Below, piece by piece: positions 35,567-44,299 of a DNA stretch of 62,065 bases. The translations under genes were made by a program, and so were the position numbers. Positions within the stretch are counted from its first letter, which is position 1. Each line of letters opens with the position of its first letter. Source of the DNA: JALCSJ01 sp036788835 (GTDB lineage: Bacteria; Bacillota; Negativicutes; Acidaminococcales; Acidaminococcaceae); assembly GCA_036788835.1 (NCBI GenBank), contig DAIQMR010000011.1:1-62065 (forward strand), in the 5' to 3' direction. Under the pieces are notes generated by a model that made no database searches, was not told the origin of the DNA, and was given only the letters and a program-made list of their open reading frames with translations.

Positions 35567-38500
35567 ATGAAAGAAATGAAGACAATGGATGGTAATACTG
35601 CTGCCGCATATACTTCATATGCGTTTACCGACGTAGCAGCAATTTACCCAATCACTCCTTCTTCTCCAATGGCAGAAGCAAGTGATGTGTGGGCGGCTCA
35701 TGGCAAGAAAAACCTGTTCGGCGAAACCATGAAGATTGTGGAAATGCAGTCTGAGGCCGGTGCTAGCGGCGCTGTGCACGGTTCTCTTGCTTCAGGTGCT
35801 TTAACCACAACTTATACAGCATCTCAGGGCTTGCTCCTGATGATTCCTAACCTGTATAAGATTGCCGGTGAATTACTTCCCGGAGTGTTCCAAGTAGCTG
35901 CCAGAGCTTTGGCAACCAGCTCCCTGAACATTTTCGGTGACCACAGTGACGTTATGGCTTGCCGTCAAACAGGCGTAGCAATGCTGGCTGAAAGCAGCGT
36001 GCAAGAAGTTATGGATTTGTCTGCTGTTGCACATTTGTCTGCAATTAAAGGCAGAGTTCCTTTCATTAACTTCTTCGATGGTTTCCGTACTTCTCACGAA
36101 ATTCAAAAAGTTGAACTTCTAGACTATGATGAACTAGGCAAGATTATTGATAAAGACGCAGTTAAAGCCTTCCGTCAACATGGCTTGAACCCCGATAACC
36201 CTGTTATCCGCGGTACTGCTCAAAACCCTGATATTTACTTCCAAACCCGTGAAGCTGTTAACAAATACTACCAAGCATTGCCTGATATTGTTAACGATTA
36301 CATGGGCAAGATCAGCAAGATTACCGGACGTACCTACAAGCCTTTCAACTATACCGGTGCTGCAGATGCTACTGATGTTGTTGTAATCATGGGCAGCGGT
36401 GCACAAACTGTGGAAACCGTTGTAGAAAAATTAGTCGCTGACGGCGAAAAAGTCGGCGTTGTGAACGTTCATCTGTATCGTCCTTTCTCTGCTAAATACT
36501 TCTTCGAAGCTATGCCTAAGACAGTTAAGAGAATTGCTGTTCTGGACAGAACCAAAGAAGCAGGTGCCAGCGGCGAACCTATGTATCTGGATGTTCGTGA
36601 TTTGTTCTATGACAAGGCTGACAAGCCCCTTATTATCGGCGGCCGTTATGGTTTAGGTTCCAAGGAATTCTATCCCGGCGATGTTCTGGCTGTGTTTGAT
36701 AACCTGAAATCCGCTAATCCTAAGAACAGCTTCAGCGTTGGTATTGTTGATGATGTTACCAACCTGTCATTGGATAAGGAAAAGACTCTTGATATCACTC
36801 CCAAAGGAACCACAAGCTGCAAGTTCTGGGGATTAGGCTCTGATGGTACTGTTGGTGCTAATAAGAGTGCCATTAAGATTATCGGTGATAAGACTGATAT
36901 GTATGCACAAGGATACTTCGCTTATGACTCCAAGAAGTCCGGCGGTATCACTATTTCCCACTTACGTTTTGGTCATACTCCTATTAATCAACCTTATTTG
37001 ATTAACTTTGCTGACTATGTAGCTGTACACAATTCATCCTATGTTCATAAGTACAACGTACTGACCGGATTAAAAGAAGGCGGCACATTCTTACTGAACT
37101 GCCCTTGGGACATGGATGGCCTGAACAAAGAATTGCCCGGCCAACTGAAACGCTACATTGTTGAAAAGAAGATTAAATTCTATACTATTGATGCTGTTAA
37201 GATTGCTCAAAGCATTGGCTTGGGCGGTCGTATCAATATGATTATGCAAGCTGCTTTCTTCAAGCTGACCAACATTATTCCTATCGAAGACGCTGTGAAG
37301 TATTTGAAAGAAGCTATTGTTAAATCCTACGGCGCTAAAGGTCAAAATATCGTTGATATGAACGATGCCGCTGTTGACCAAGGTGTTAATGCTTTGAAAC
37401 AGATTGAAGTTCCTGCTGACTGGGCTAACGCTAAGGACGTAGAGCTTTATGCCAAGACAGGCAACAAGTTTGCTGATGAAATTTTGGTTCCTATGAACAA
37501 GCAAGAAGGAGATTCTCTTCCTATCAGCAAGTTAATGGACCAAGCAGATGGTACATTCCCATCCGGCAGTGCTGCATTTGAAAAAGGCGGCAGAGCTATT
37601 GATGTTCCTGAATGGAATGTTGACAAGTGCGTACAATGTAACCAATGCGCCTTTGTTTGCCCTCACGCAGCAATCCGTCCTGTTCTTCTGACTGAAGAAG
37701 AAGCTAAGAACGCTCCTGCTACTTTGAAACACAAGACTGCTAACAGCAACAAAGCTTTGCAATTCCATATGGCTATTTCTCCTTTAGATTGCCTAGGCTG
37801 CGGCAGCTGCGCGAATGTTTGCCCTGCTAAGGCTTTGGATATGAAGAAATTGGCTACTCAGCTGGATAAAGCTCCTGCTTGGGAATATGCTATGCATAAA
37901 GTTGCTCATAAGGATAACCCCATGAAGAAGACTACCGTTATCGGCAGCCAATTCGAACAGCCTTTGCTGGAATTCTCAGGTGCATGCGCAGGTTGCGGCG
38001 AAACTCCTTATGCTAAATTAGTTACCCAATTGTTTGGCGATCGTATGATGATTGCCAACGCAACAGGTTGCTCCTCCATTTGGGGCGCAAGTGCTCCTTG
38101 CATGCCTTATACTAAGAACTACAAGGGTCATGGTCCTTCTTGGGCTAACTCTCTGTTCGAAGATAACGCTGAATTTGGCTTAGGCATGTTCTTGGGCGTT
38201 GACCAATCCAGAAATACTTTGGCCAACACAATTAAGGCTGCTATGGAAACCGGTATTAGCGCTGACTTAAAGGCTGCTTTCCAAGATTGGTTAGACAACA
38301 AAGACAATGGCGAAGGCACTCGTGCCAGAGCTGAAAAGATTGTTGCTTTGCTGGAGAAAGAAAAAGCCGGCAAACCTGCTTTGGAAGAGATTTACGATGC
38401 TAAACAATATCTGGTTAAACGTTCTCACTGGATCTTCGGTGGTGACGGCTGGTCTTATGATATCGGTTACGGCGGAGTTGACCATGTATTGGCTTCCGGC

Positions 38501-39073
38501 GCAGACGTAAACATCATGGTATTTGATACCGAAGTTTACTCCAATACCGGCGGACAATCTTCTAAATCCACTCCTACCGCAGCTGTAGCGCAATTCGCTG
38601 CCAGCGGCAAAAAGACCAAGAAGAAAGATTTGGGCATGATGGCTAAGACTTATGGCTATGTGTATGTGGCTCAAATCAACATGGGCGCTGATAAGAACCA
38701 ATGCTTAAAGGCTATTTCCGAAGCAGAAGCTTATCATGGTCCTTCCCTGATTATTTGCTATGCTCCTTGTATCAACCATGGTATCAAGATTGGCATGGGC
38801 AAATCTCAAGAAGAAGAAAAACGTGCTGTAGAGGCTGGTTACTGGGCTTGCTATCGCTACAACCCGGCTCTGGCTGCTGAAGGCAAGAAATCCTTCTTCC
38901 TGGATTCCAAGGCTCCTACCGCAGACTTCGAGCAATTCTTAATGGGCGAAGTTCGTTACAGTTCCTTAAAGAAAGGCTTCCCTGAAACTGCAGATGCTCT
39001 GTTTGCTAAGACCAAGAAAGACGCTGAAGAACGTCTGGCAGGTTACAGAAAATTAGATGCTGAAGGCAAATAA
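35567..39073 (+). CDS. nifJ: Pyruvate:ferredoxin (flavodoxin) oxidoreductase
   Basis: Decarboxylates pyruvate to acetyl-CoA with reduction of ferredoxin, the central fermentative step of strict anaerobes. The 1168-residue single chain contains the N-terminal pyruvate-binding domain (YPITPSSPMAE), the middle domains, an inserted 2x4Fe-4S domain near residues 685-755 (CVQCNQCAFVCPH and CLGCGSCANVCP) and the C-terminal TPP domain. That last domain has CAGCGETPY (proximal cluster), the GDGWSYDIGYGG motif and NTGGQSSKS. Its codon choice is visibly more biased than that of its neighbours, as expected for a highly expressed gene. It is monocistronic, with its own terminator. Confidence 0.97.
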   Translation: MKEMKTMDGNTAAAYTSYAFTDVAAIYPITPSSPMAEASDVWAAHGKKNLFGETMKIVEMQSEAGASGAVHGSLASGALTTTYTASQGLLLMIPNLYKIAGELLPGVFQVAARALATSSLNIFGDHSDVMACRQTGVAMLAESSVQEVMDLSAVAHLSAIKGRVPFINFFDGFRTSHEIQKVELLDYDELGKIIDKDAVKAFRQHGLNPDNPVIRGTAQNPDIYFQTREAVNKYYQALPDIVNDYMGKISKITGRTYKPFNYTGAADATDVVVIMGSGAQTVETVVEKLVADGEKVGVVNVHLYRPFSAKYFFEAMPKTVKRIAVLDRTKEAGASGEPMYLDVRDLFYDKADKPLIIGGRYGLGSKEFYPGDVLAVFDNLKSANPKNSFSVGIVDDVTNLSLDKEKTLDITPKGTTSCKFWGLGSDGTVGANKSAIKIIGDKTDMYAQGYFAYDSKKSGGITISHLRFGHTPINQPYLINFADYVAVHNSSYVHKYNVLTGLKEGGTFLLNCPWDMDGLNKELPGQLKRYIVEKKIKFYTIDAVKIAQSIGLGGRINMIMQAAFFKLTNIIPIEDAVKYLKEAIVKSYGAKGQNIVDMNDAAVDQGVNALKQIEVPADWANAKDVELYAKTGNKFADEILVPMNKQEGDSLPISKLMDQADGTFPSGSAAFEKGGRAIDVPEWNVDKCVQCNQCAFVCPHAAIRPVLLTEEEAKNAPATLKHKTANSNKALQFHMAISPLDCLGCGSCANVCPAKALDMKKLATQLDKAPAWEYAMHKVAHKDNPMKKTTVIGSQFEQPLLEFSGACAGCGETPYAKLVTQLFGDRMMIANATGCSSIWGASAPCMPYTKNYKGHGPSWANSLFEDNAEFGLGMFLGVDQSRNTLANTIKAAMETGISADLKAAFQDWLDNKDNGEGTRARAEKIVALLEKEKAGKPALEEIYDAKQYLVKRSHWIFGGDGWSYDIGYGGVDHVLASGADVNIMVFDTEVYSNTGGQSSKSTPTAAVAQFAASGKKTKKKDLGMMAKTYGYVYVAQINMGADKNQCLKAISEAEAYHGPSLIICYAPCINHGIKIGMGKSQEEEKRAVEAGYWACYRYNPALAAEGKKSFFLDSKAPTADFEQFLMGEVRYSSLKKGFPETADALFAKTKKDAEERLAGYRKLDAEGK

Positions 39074-39107
39074 TTCTCGGTAGAGTTGTAAAGAGCATAA
39101 AAATTGT

Positions 39108-39145
39108 AAAAATCGACACATTCTTAGTGAGTGTGTCGATTTTTT
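39108..39145 (+). terminator. Intrinsic terminator of nifJ
   Basis: A 13-base-pair stem (39108-39120 with 39132-39144) with an 11-base loop, ending in T residues. Confidence 0.85.
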
Positions 39146-39188
39146 ATGCTATAATATGATAGCGGGTTATTTTTTTGGGGAGGAAATT

Positions 39189-40796
39189 ATGCTGATTTAC
39201 ATATTTGCCTTTTTGGGTGGGTTGGCCCTTTTCTTATATGGTATGCAGCTGATGGGCGAAGGTCTGCAACGGGCTGCAGGAGCTAAACTCCAGAAAATTT
39301 TGGAAGCCTTGACCAGTGTGACGATTTTTGGGGTGCTGCTGGGTGCCGGTGTTACGGCTATTTTGCAGTCTTCCAGTGCTACCACGGTTATGACTGTAGG
39401 TCTGGTTAATGCTGGCCTTATGACCTTGAAACAGGCCTTTGGTATTGTTATGGGCGCTAATATCGGTACTACCATGACGGCTCAGTTAATTGCCTTCAAA
39501 CTAACCGATTACATTACCTTCCTCTTGTTTGTAGGCTTTCTTCTCCAGGCTTTTGGCCGGAGAAGAAAGGCGAAAAATATAGGTCATTGTATTTTGGGCT
39601 TTGGTATTCTAATGCTGGGCATGGGTATGATGAGCCAATCCGTAAGCCCCTTGAAAGAGTATCCCGGGATTGTGGATTTTATTCAGCAGTTTTCTTCACA
39701 TCCTATTTTGGGCTTGTGCATAGGGGTGGCCATGACACTGGTTATTCAGTCTTCCAGTGCTACCATTGGTATTCTGATGGCTATGGCCGGGCAGGGGTTA
39801 ATTCCTTTGGATGGTGCGATTCCTGTTTTGCTGGGTGATAATATCGGAACCTGTATTACGGCGATTTTAGCTACTTTGCGGTCAAATCTTAATGCTAAAA
39901 GAGTAGCCTTGTCACACGTTCTTTTTAATCTAATCGGCAGCATAATTTTCATGCTCTTTTTGCCGCAATTCATTAAATTTGTCATGGAAATATCTCCGGC
40001 CCATGATATTGGCAGGCAGATAGCCAATGCTCACACCTCTTTTAACGTTATTAACACTTTGCTGTTCTTACCATTCGCCGGTAAATTTACTGATTTTATC
40101 AAATTATTAATGCCGGGAGAAGATTCACAAATCTCTTACCGACCACAATATTTGGATAAAAACGTGTTAAACACCCCGGCTATTGCCATGAGCTTAGCCA
40201 ATAAAGAAGTAGTACGTATGGGCAAATTGTCCCTGGAAAATATAGCAATGGCTTTTGAGTGCATTAATAATAACGATACCAAAAATGTTAATGCCATTAA
40301 AGAGCACGAACAGGTAATAGATAATCTGGAAGAAGAAATAACCGTTTATTTGACGAAGCTTTCCGAGCAGACCATGACCAAAGATATGTCTGCCAAGCAC
40401 ACCGGACTGCTCCATGTGTGCAGCGATATAGAGCGTATAGGGGATCATGCGGAGATTATTTCCAAACGTGTCCGCACTATGCTGGAAGACGGTATGAGAT
40501 TTTCTCCGGAGGCCCAGAAGGAAATGCACGAACTGGCGGACCTAGTCTACGGTGCCGTCAGCAAAGCCATGTCTGCCCTGGAAACAGGGGACAGAAACGT
40601 GGCCGAAGAATCCCTGGCACTTTCCAAACAAGTAGTTCTCAAACAGAAAGCCATGCGGAAAAGTCATGTCAAACGTCTGAACGACGGTATATGCAATCCT
40701 GAGACAGGGTTTGCCATGTTGGAAATCGTTATTAATATGAAACGTGTCTCCGACCATAGCAAAAACATCAGCCAATTAGTGTTAGGAGAGTTCTAA
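39189..40796 (+). CDS. Na/Pi-cotransporter family protein with PhoU-like tail
   Basis: A 535-residue protein. The N-terminal 330 residues are membrane-spanning and contain the inverted pair of QSSSATT and QSSSATI motifs that characterise NptA/YjbB sodium-phosphate transporters. The C-terminal 200 residues form a helical PhoU-like domain (CSDIERIGDHAE, then MKRVSDHSKNI). It probably exports or imports phosphate coupled to sodium. The start at 39189 has GGGGAGG six bases upstream. It stands alone between terminators. Confidence 0.92.
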   Translation: MLIYIFAFLGGLALFLYGMQLMGEGLQRAAGAKLQKILEALTSVTIFGVLLGAGVTAILQSSSATTVMTVGLVNAGLMTLKQAFGIVMGANIGTTMTAQLIAFKLTDYITFLLFVGFLLQAFGRRRKAKNIGHCILGFGILMLGMGMMSQSVSPLKEYPGIVDFIQQFSSHPILGLCIGVAMTLVIQSSSATIGILMAMAGQGLIPLDGAIPVLLGDNIGTCITAILATLRSNLNAKRVALSHVLFNLIGSIIFMLFLPQFIKFVMEISPAHDIGRQIANAHTSFNVINTLLFLPFAGKFTDFIKLLMPGEDSQISYRPQYLDKNVLNTPAIAMSLANKEVVRMGKLSLENIAMAFECINNNDTKNVNAIKEHEQVIDNLEEEITVYLTKLSEQTMTKDMSAKHTGLLHVCSDIERIGDHAEIISKRVRTMLEDGMRFSPEAQKEMHELADLVYGAVSKAMSALETGDRNVAEESLALSKQVVLKQKAMRKSHVKRLNDGICNPETGFAMLEIVINMKRVSDHSKNISQLVLGEF

Positions 40797-40797
40797 A

Positions 40798-40820
40798 GTC
40801 CCCCCAAGGGGGGCCTTTTT
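40798..40820 (+). terminator. Intrinsic terminator of the Na/Pi transporter gene
   Basis: CCCCCC and GGGGGG form a very GC-rich stem around 40800-40813, with a CC spacer and five T residues. Confidence 0.8.
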
Positions 40821-40822
40821 AT

Positions 40823-40851
40823 TTGCTAAAACAATGCTTTTGTGGTATGAT
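40823..40851 (+). promoter_or_regulatory. Promoter of the tig-clpP-clpX cluster
   Basis: TTGCTA (40823-40828), a 17-base spacer and TATGAT with an adjacent TGG extended element (40846-40851). The leader to tig is about 85 bases. No CIRCE or CtsR-type operator repeats are visible. Confidence 0.55.
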
Positions 40852-40940
40852 ATATGGGCGGTTTTTAGGTTGCTAAAAATGCACAAAAAAATCATAATAA
40901 AATACAATAATTTGCTAAGGCAAACAAGGAGGACTTTTTA

Positions 40941-42272
40941 ATGAGCGTTTCTGTAGAAAAACAAGGTAATGAGGCAACAATTAAGATTTCTTTGACACCA
41001 GAGGAAGTGGCGAAGGGGTTTGTAAAGGCAGTAGCCAGAGTAAACCACCAAGTGACTGTTCCCGGTTTCAGAAAAGGAAAAGCTCCTAGGATTGTCTTGG
41101 AAAACCATGTAGGCAAAGAGGCCGTTAAAGGCGAAGCTTTCGACATCTTGGCCAATGAACAATATCAAAAGGCTTTAAGCGACGAGAAACTTATTCCCGT
41201 AGGCCAGCCGGATATTAAAGATTCCAAGTTCGAAGAAAATCAGCCAATGGAAGTAACCTTAAACGTCACCTTAAAACCGGAACCGGTTTTGGGAGAGTAT
41301 AAAGGTCTGGAAGTATCTAAAGAAGTTAGAGACATTACAGATAAAGACGTAGACGATACCCTGGAACAAATGCGCAAGAGCGCTGCCAAAATGGTAGAAG
41401 CTAAAGACGCCGTTATTGCCAAAGGTGATTTTGCTATTATTGATTTCTCCGGTACTGTTGATGATAAACCCTTTGCCGGCGGCGAAGGTAAAGGCTATCC
41501 CTTGGAAGTGGGATCAGGAAGCTTTATCCCCGGATTCGAAGATCAATTGGTCGGCAAAAAAGCCGGAGATTCCGTTGATGTTAACGTAACCTTCCCGGAA
41601 GATTATTTCACTAAAGAACTAGCCGGCAAGAAGGCTGTGTTCAAAGTTCACGTGCAAGATGTAAAACGCCGTGAATTACCGGAAATCAACGATGAATTTA
41701 TTACTAAGAATTCTGACAGCAAAACCTTGGAAGAATTTAAAACTAAGACCAAAGAGCGTCTGACAAATATGGCTGCTCAGCAGGCTGAATCAGAATATGA
41801 AAAAGCCCTTATTCAAAAGGCCGTGGATAATTCCACTTTTGAAGTGCCTGATATTATGGTCGCGGACAGAGTGAATCGGATGATTGAAGAAATGTCCCTG
41901 AATCTGGAAAGCCGCAAAATGAACCTGGATATGTATTTGAAATATACCGGTTCCGATATTGCCAAGCTGAGAGAACAACAAAAACCCATAGCTTTATCCA
42001 ATGTTAAAGTTGACCTGGTATTGGATGCTATTGCCAAGGCAGAAAACATTACCGTAACCGAGCAGGAAGCCGTTAATGAAATGGCTGCCATTGCCCAAGA
42101 GCACGGTGCCTCTGTCAAAGAAGTACAAAAGATTATTAAAGACAACAACACCGTTGGGCTGTTATTGGCTAATGTGCTGCGCAAGAAAGCAGCTCAAGTC
42201 ATCATTTCCAATGCTAAAGGCGCTAAGAAGGATGAACCAGCCGCAGCAGAAGCTAAGGAAGAAAAGAAATAA
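40941..42272 (+). CDS. tig: Trigger factor
   Basis: Ribosome-bound chaperone and prolyl isomerase. The 443 residues contain the ribosome-docking loop GFRKGKAPR near residue 45, an FKBP-like domain at about 155-245 (DFAIIDFSGTVDDKPF, then PGFEDQLVGKKAGD), and the long helical C-terminal chaperone domain. The acidic/lysine tail is normal. A strong AAGGAGG site precedes the ATG. It lies just before clpP, clpX and lon, a conserved protein-quality-control order. Confidence 0.96.
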   Translation: MSVSVEKQGNEATIKISLTPEEVAKGFVKAVARVNHQVTVPGFRKGKAPRIVLENHVGKEAVKGEAFDILANEQYQKALSDEKLIPVGQPDIKDSKFEENQPMEVTLNVTLKPEPVLGEYKGLEVSKEVRDITDKDVDDTLEQMRKSAAKMVEAKDAVIAKGDFAIIDFSGTVDDKPFAGGEGKGYPLEVGSGSFIPGFEDQLVGKKAGDSVDVNVTFPEDYFTKELAGKKAVFKVHVQDVKRRELPEINDEFITKNSDSKTLEEFKTKTKERLTNMAAQQAESEYEKALIQKAVDNSTFEVPDIMVADRVNRMIEEMSLNLESRKMNLDMYLKYTGSDIAKLREQQKPIALSNVKVDLVLDAIAKAENITVTEQEAVNEMAAIAQEHGASVKEVQKIIKDNNTVGLLLANVLRKKAAQVIISNAKGAKKDEPAAAEAKEEKK

Positions 42273-42294
42273 TTAGAAGAACGAGGTGCCCTAA

Positions 42295-42897
42295 ATGGCG
42301 TTTGTACCTATAGTTGTAGAACAAACCAGCAGAGGCGAAAGAAGCTACGATATTTATTCCCGTTTGCTTAAAGACAGGATTGTCTTTATCACCGGGGAAA
42401 TCGAAGACCATATGGCCAATCTGGTTGTTGCCCAGTTATTGTTTTTGGAAGCAGAAGATCCGGATAAAGACATCCACCTGTACATCAATAGCCCCGGAGG
42501 CAGTGTCAGTGCGGGCCTGGCCATTTACGATACTATGCAGTATATTAAGCCGGATGTTTCTACTATTTGTATCGGCATGGCTGCTTCTATGGCATCAGTG
42601 CTTTTGGCTGCCGGTGCTAAAGGCAAGCGTTTTGCCCTGCCTTATTCCAGAGTGATGATTCATCAACCTTTGGGCGGAGCTCAAGGCCAGGCTAGCGACA
42701 TTGCTATTCATGCCAAAGAGATTTTGCGCATTAGAGAAGAAATGAACAATATTCTGGCTAAACATACAGGTCAAACTGTAAAAAAAATCAAAGAAGACAC
42801 TGAGCGGGATAATTTTATGACCAGCTCGGAAGCCAAGGAATACGGTCTTTTGGATGAAGTTATCACTACAAGACCGACTGATACCAAACAAGAGTAA
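42295..42897 (+). CDS. clpP: ATP-dependent Clp protease proteolytic subunit
   Basis: Serine peptidase forming the double-heptamer chamber fed by ClpX. The 200-residue protein has the complete triad: Ser98 in GMAASMAS, His123 in MIHQPLGG and Asp172. An N-terminal propeptide is very short. It has an ACGAGG ribosome site and is spaced 22 bases after tig and about 40 bases before clpX, so all three are probably one transcript. Confidence 0.97.
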   Translation: MAFVPIVVEQTSRGERSYDIYSRLLKDRIVFITGEIEDHMANLVVAQLLFLEAEDPDKDIHLYINSPGGSVSAGLAIYDTMQYIKPDVSTICIGMAASMASVLLAAGAKGKRFALPYSRVMIHQPLGGAQGQASDIAIHAKEILRIREEMNNILAKHTGQTVKKIKEDTERDNFMTSSEAKEYGLLDEVITTRPTDTKQE

Positions 42898-42938
42898 TTT
42901 GTTGAAGAATTGTTCTATACACGAAGGAGGACTGACAA

Positions 42939-44207
42939 ATGGATTTCGATGATGGAAAAGGTAATGACAAGAATTATACCTGCTCCTTCTGCGGCAAAAA
43001 GCAGAGCCAAGTTAAGAAATTAATTGCCGGTCACAATGTGTTTATTTGTGATGAATGTATAGCATTATGCAACGAAATGCTGGCCGAAGAATTTGACAAG
43101 CCTGTAGAAGAACTGGCCGCCGAATTACCGAAGCCCAAAGAAATCAAAGCAATTTTGGATGAATATGTCATTGGCCAGGAAGAGGCTAAACGTACCCTGG
43201 CCGTGGCTGTTTATAATCATTACAAACGTATTCACTATGAAGACCAGCATAAAGACAAAGATGTGGAATTACAGAAATCCAACATTTTAATGTTGGGACC
43301 TACAGGCAGCGGGAAGACACTTTTGGCCCAAACCTTGGCCAAGATTTTGCAAGTGCCTTTTGCTATTGCCGATGCTACTGCCTTGACTGAGGCAGGGTAC
43401 GTAGGGGAAGACGTAGAGAATATCCTGCTGCGCTTGATTCAAAATGCGGATTTTGATATCGAGAGAGCGGAACGGGGTATTATTTACATTGATGAAATAG
43501 ACAAGATTTCCCGCAAAAGCGAGAATCCGTCCATTACCCGTGATGTTTCCGGTGAAGGAGTGCAGCAGGCCTTGCTGAAGATTCTGGAAGGCACTGTGGC
43601 CAGTGTTCCGCCTCAGGGCGGCAGAAAGCATCCTCATCAGGAATTTATTCAAATTGATACTACCAATATTTTGTTTATTTGCGGCGGCGCATTTTCCGGG
43701 TTGGAGAACATTATTAAAAATCGGGTGGGACAGAAGAGCCTGGGTTTTGGTGCCGATATTAAAACCAAAGATGAACAGAAGAATGAAGCTATTCTCAAGA
43801 AGGTTTTGCCGGAAGATTTGATGAAATACGGCTTGATTCCTGAATTTGTAGGCAGATTACCGGTAGTGGTTACTTTGGATGCCTTGGACGAAAAGGCCTT
43901 GGTCCGGATTTTAACTGAACCCAAGAATGCTTTAACCAAACAATATGAGCACTTCTTGGCCATGGATGATGTAGAGTTGTCCTTTGATTCGGGAGCGCTA
44001 AAGGCGATTGCTTATGAAGCACTTAAGAGAAATGCCGGGGCTCGTGGCCTGCGGTCCATTATTGAGAGCATTATGCGCAACGTTATGTATGAGGTTCCTT
44101 CCAGAGACGACGTGAAAAAGTGCATCGTTACAGAAGATGTAGTCAAAAAACATATGGAACCTAAGTTATTATTAGAGGATGTAAAAGTAGACCGGAAAAA
44201 AGCATAA
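42939..44207 (+). CDS. clpX: ATP-dependent Clp protease ATP-binding subunit
   Basis: AAA+ unfoldase that recognises tagged substrates and threads them into ClpP. The 422 residues have the N-terminal zinc-binding domain (CSFCGKK...CDEC), Walker A GPTGSGKT, Walker B IIYIDEIDKI, the sensor motifs and the GFGADIK pore-adjacent region. AAGGAGG precedes the ATG. A GC-rich hairpin follows the stop, before lon. Confidence 0.97.
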   Translation: MDFDDGKGNDKNYTCSFCGKKQSQVKKLIAGHNVFICDECIALCNEMLAEEFDKPVEELAAELPKPKEIKAILDEYVIGQEEAKRTLAVAVYNHYKRIHYEDQHKDKDVELQKSNILMLGPTGSGKTLLAQTLAKILQVPFAIADATALTEAGYVGEDVENILLRLIQNADFDIERAERGIIYIDEIDKISRKSENPSITRDVSGEGVQQALLKILEGTVASVPPQGGRKHPHQEFIQIDTTNILFICGGAFSGLENIIKNRVGQKSLGFGADIKTKDEQKNEAILKKVLPEDLMKYGLIPEFVGRLPVVVTLDALDEKALVRILTEPKNALTKQYEHFLAMDDVELSFDSGALKAIAYEALKRNAGARGLRSIIESIMRNVMYEVPSRDDVKKCIVTEDVVKKHMEPKLLLEDVKVDRKKA

Positions 44208-44211
44208 AAAA

Positions 44212-44238
44212 GGGGGAAAGGGGGCAGCCCTTTCCCTC
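44212..44238 (+). terminator. Weak terminator-like hairpin between clpX and lon
   Basis: GGGGGAAAGGG (44212-44222) pairs with CCCTTTCCCTC (44228-44238) over 11 positions with one G-T. The downstream T run is very short, so termination would be partial; it may also act as an RNA processing or stability element. A TATAAT at 44244-44249 could start a lon transcript. Confidence 0.5.
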
Positions 44239-44299
44239 TTATGTATAATTAAGCGTGACAAATGAAGATGGCGTTATAGTTACTGTTAGGAGGTACATT

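Noticed and set aside
36134..38935. Several 70-140 codon antisense frames within nifJ
   Set aside because: They lie entirely opposite a strongly biased, highly expressed gene whose codon usage leaves antisense frames open; none has a ribosome site or recognisable product.
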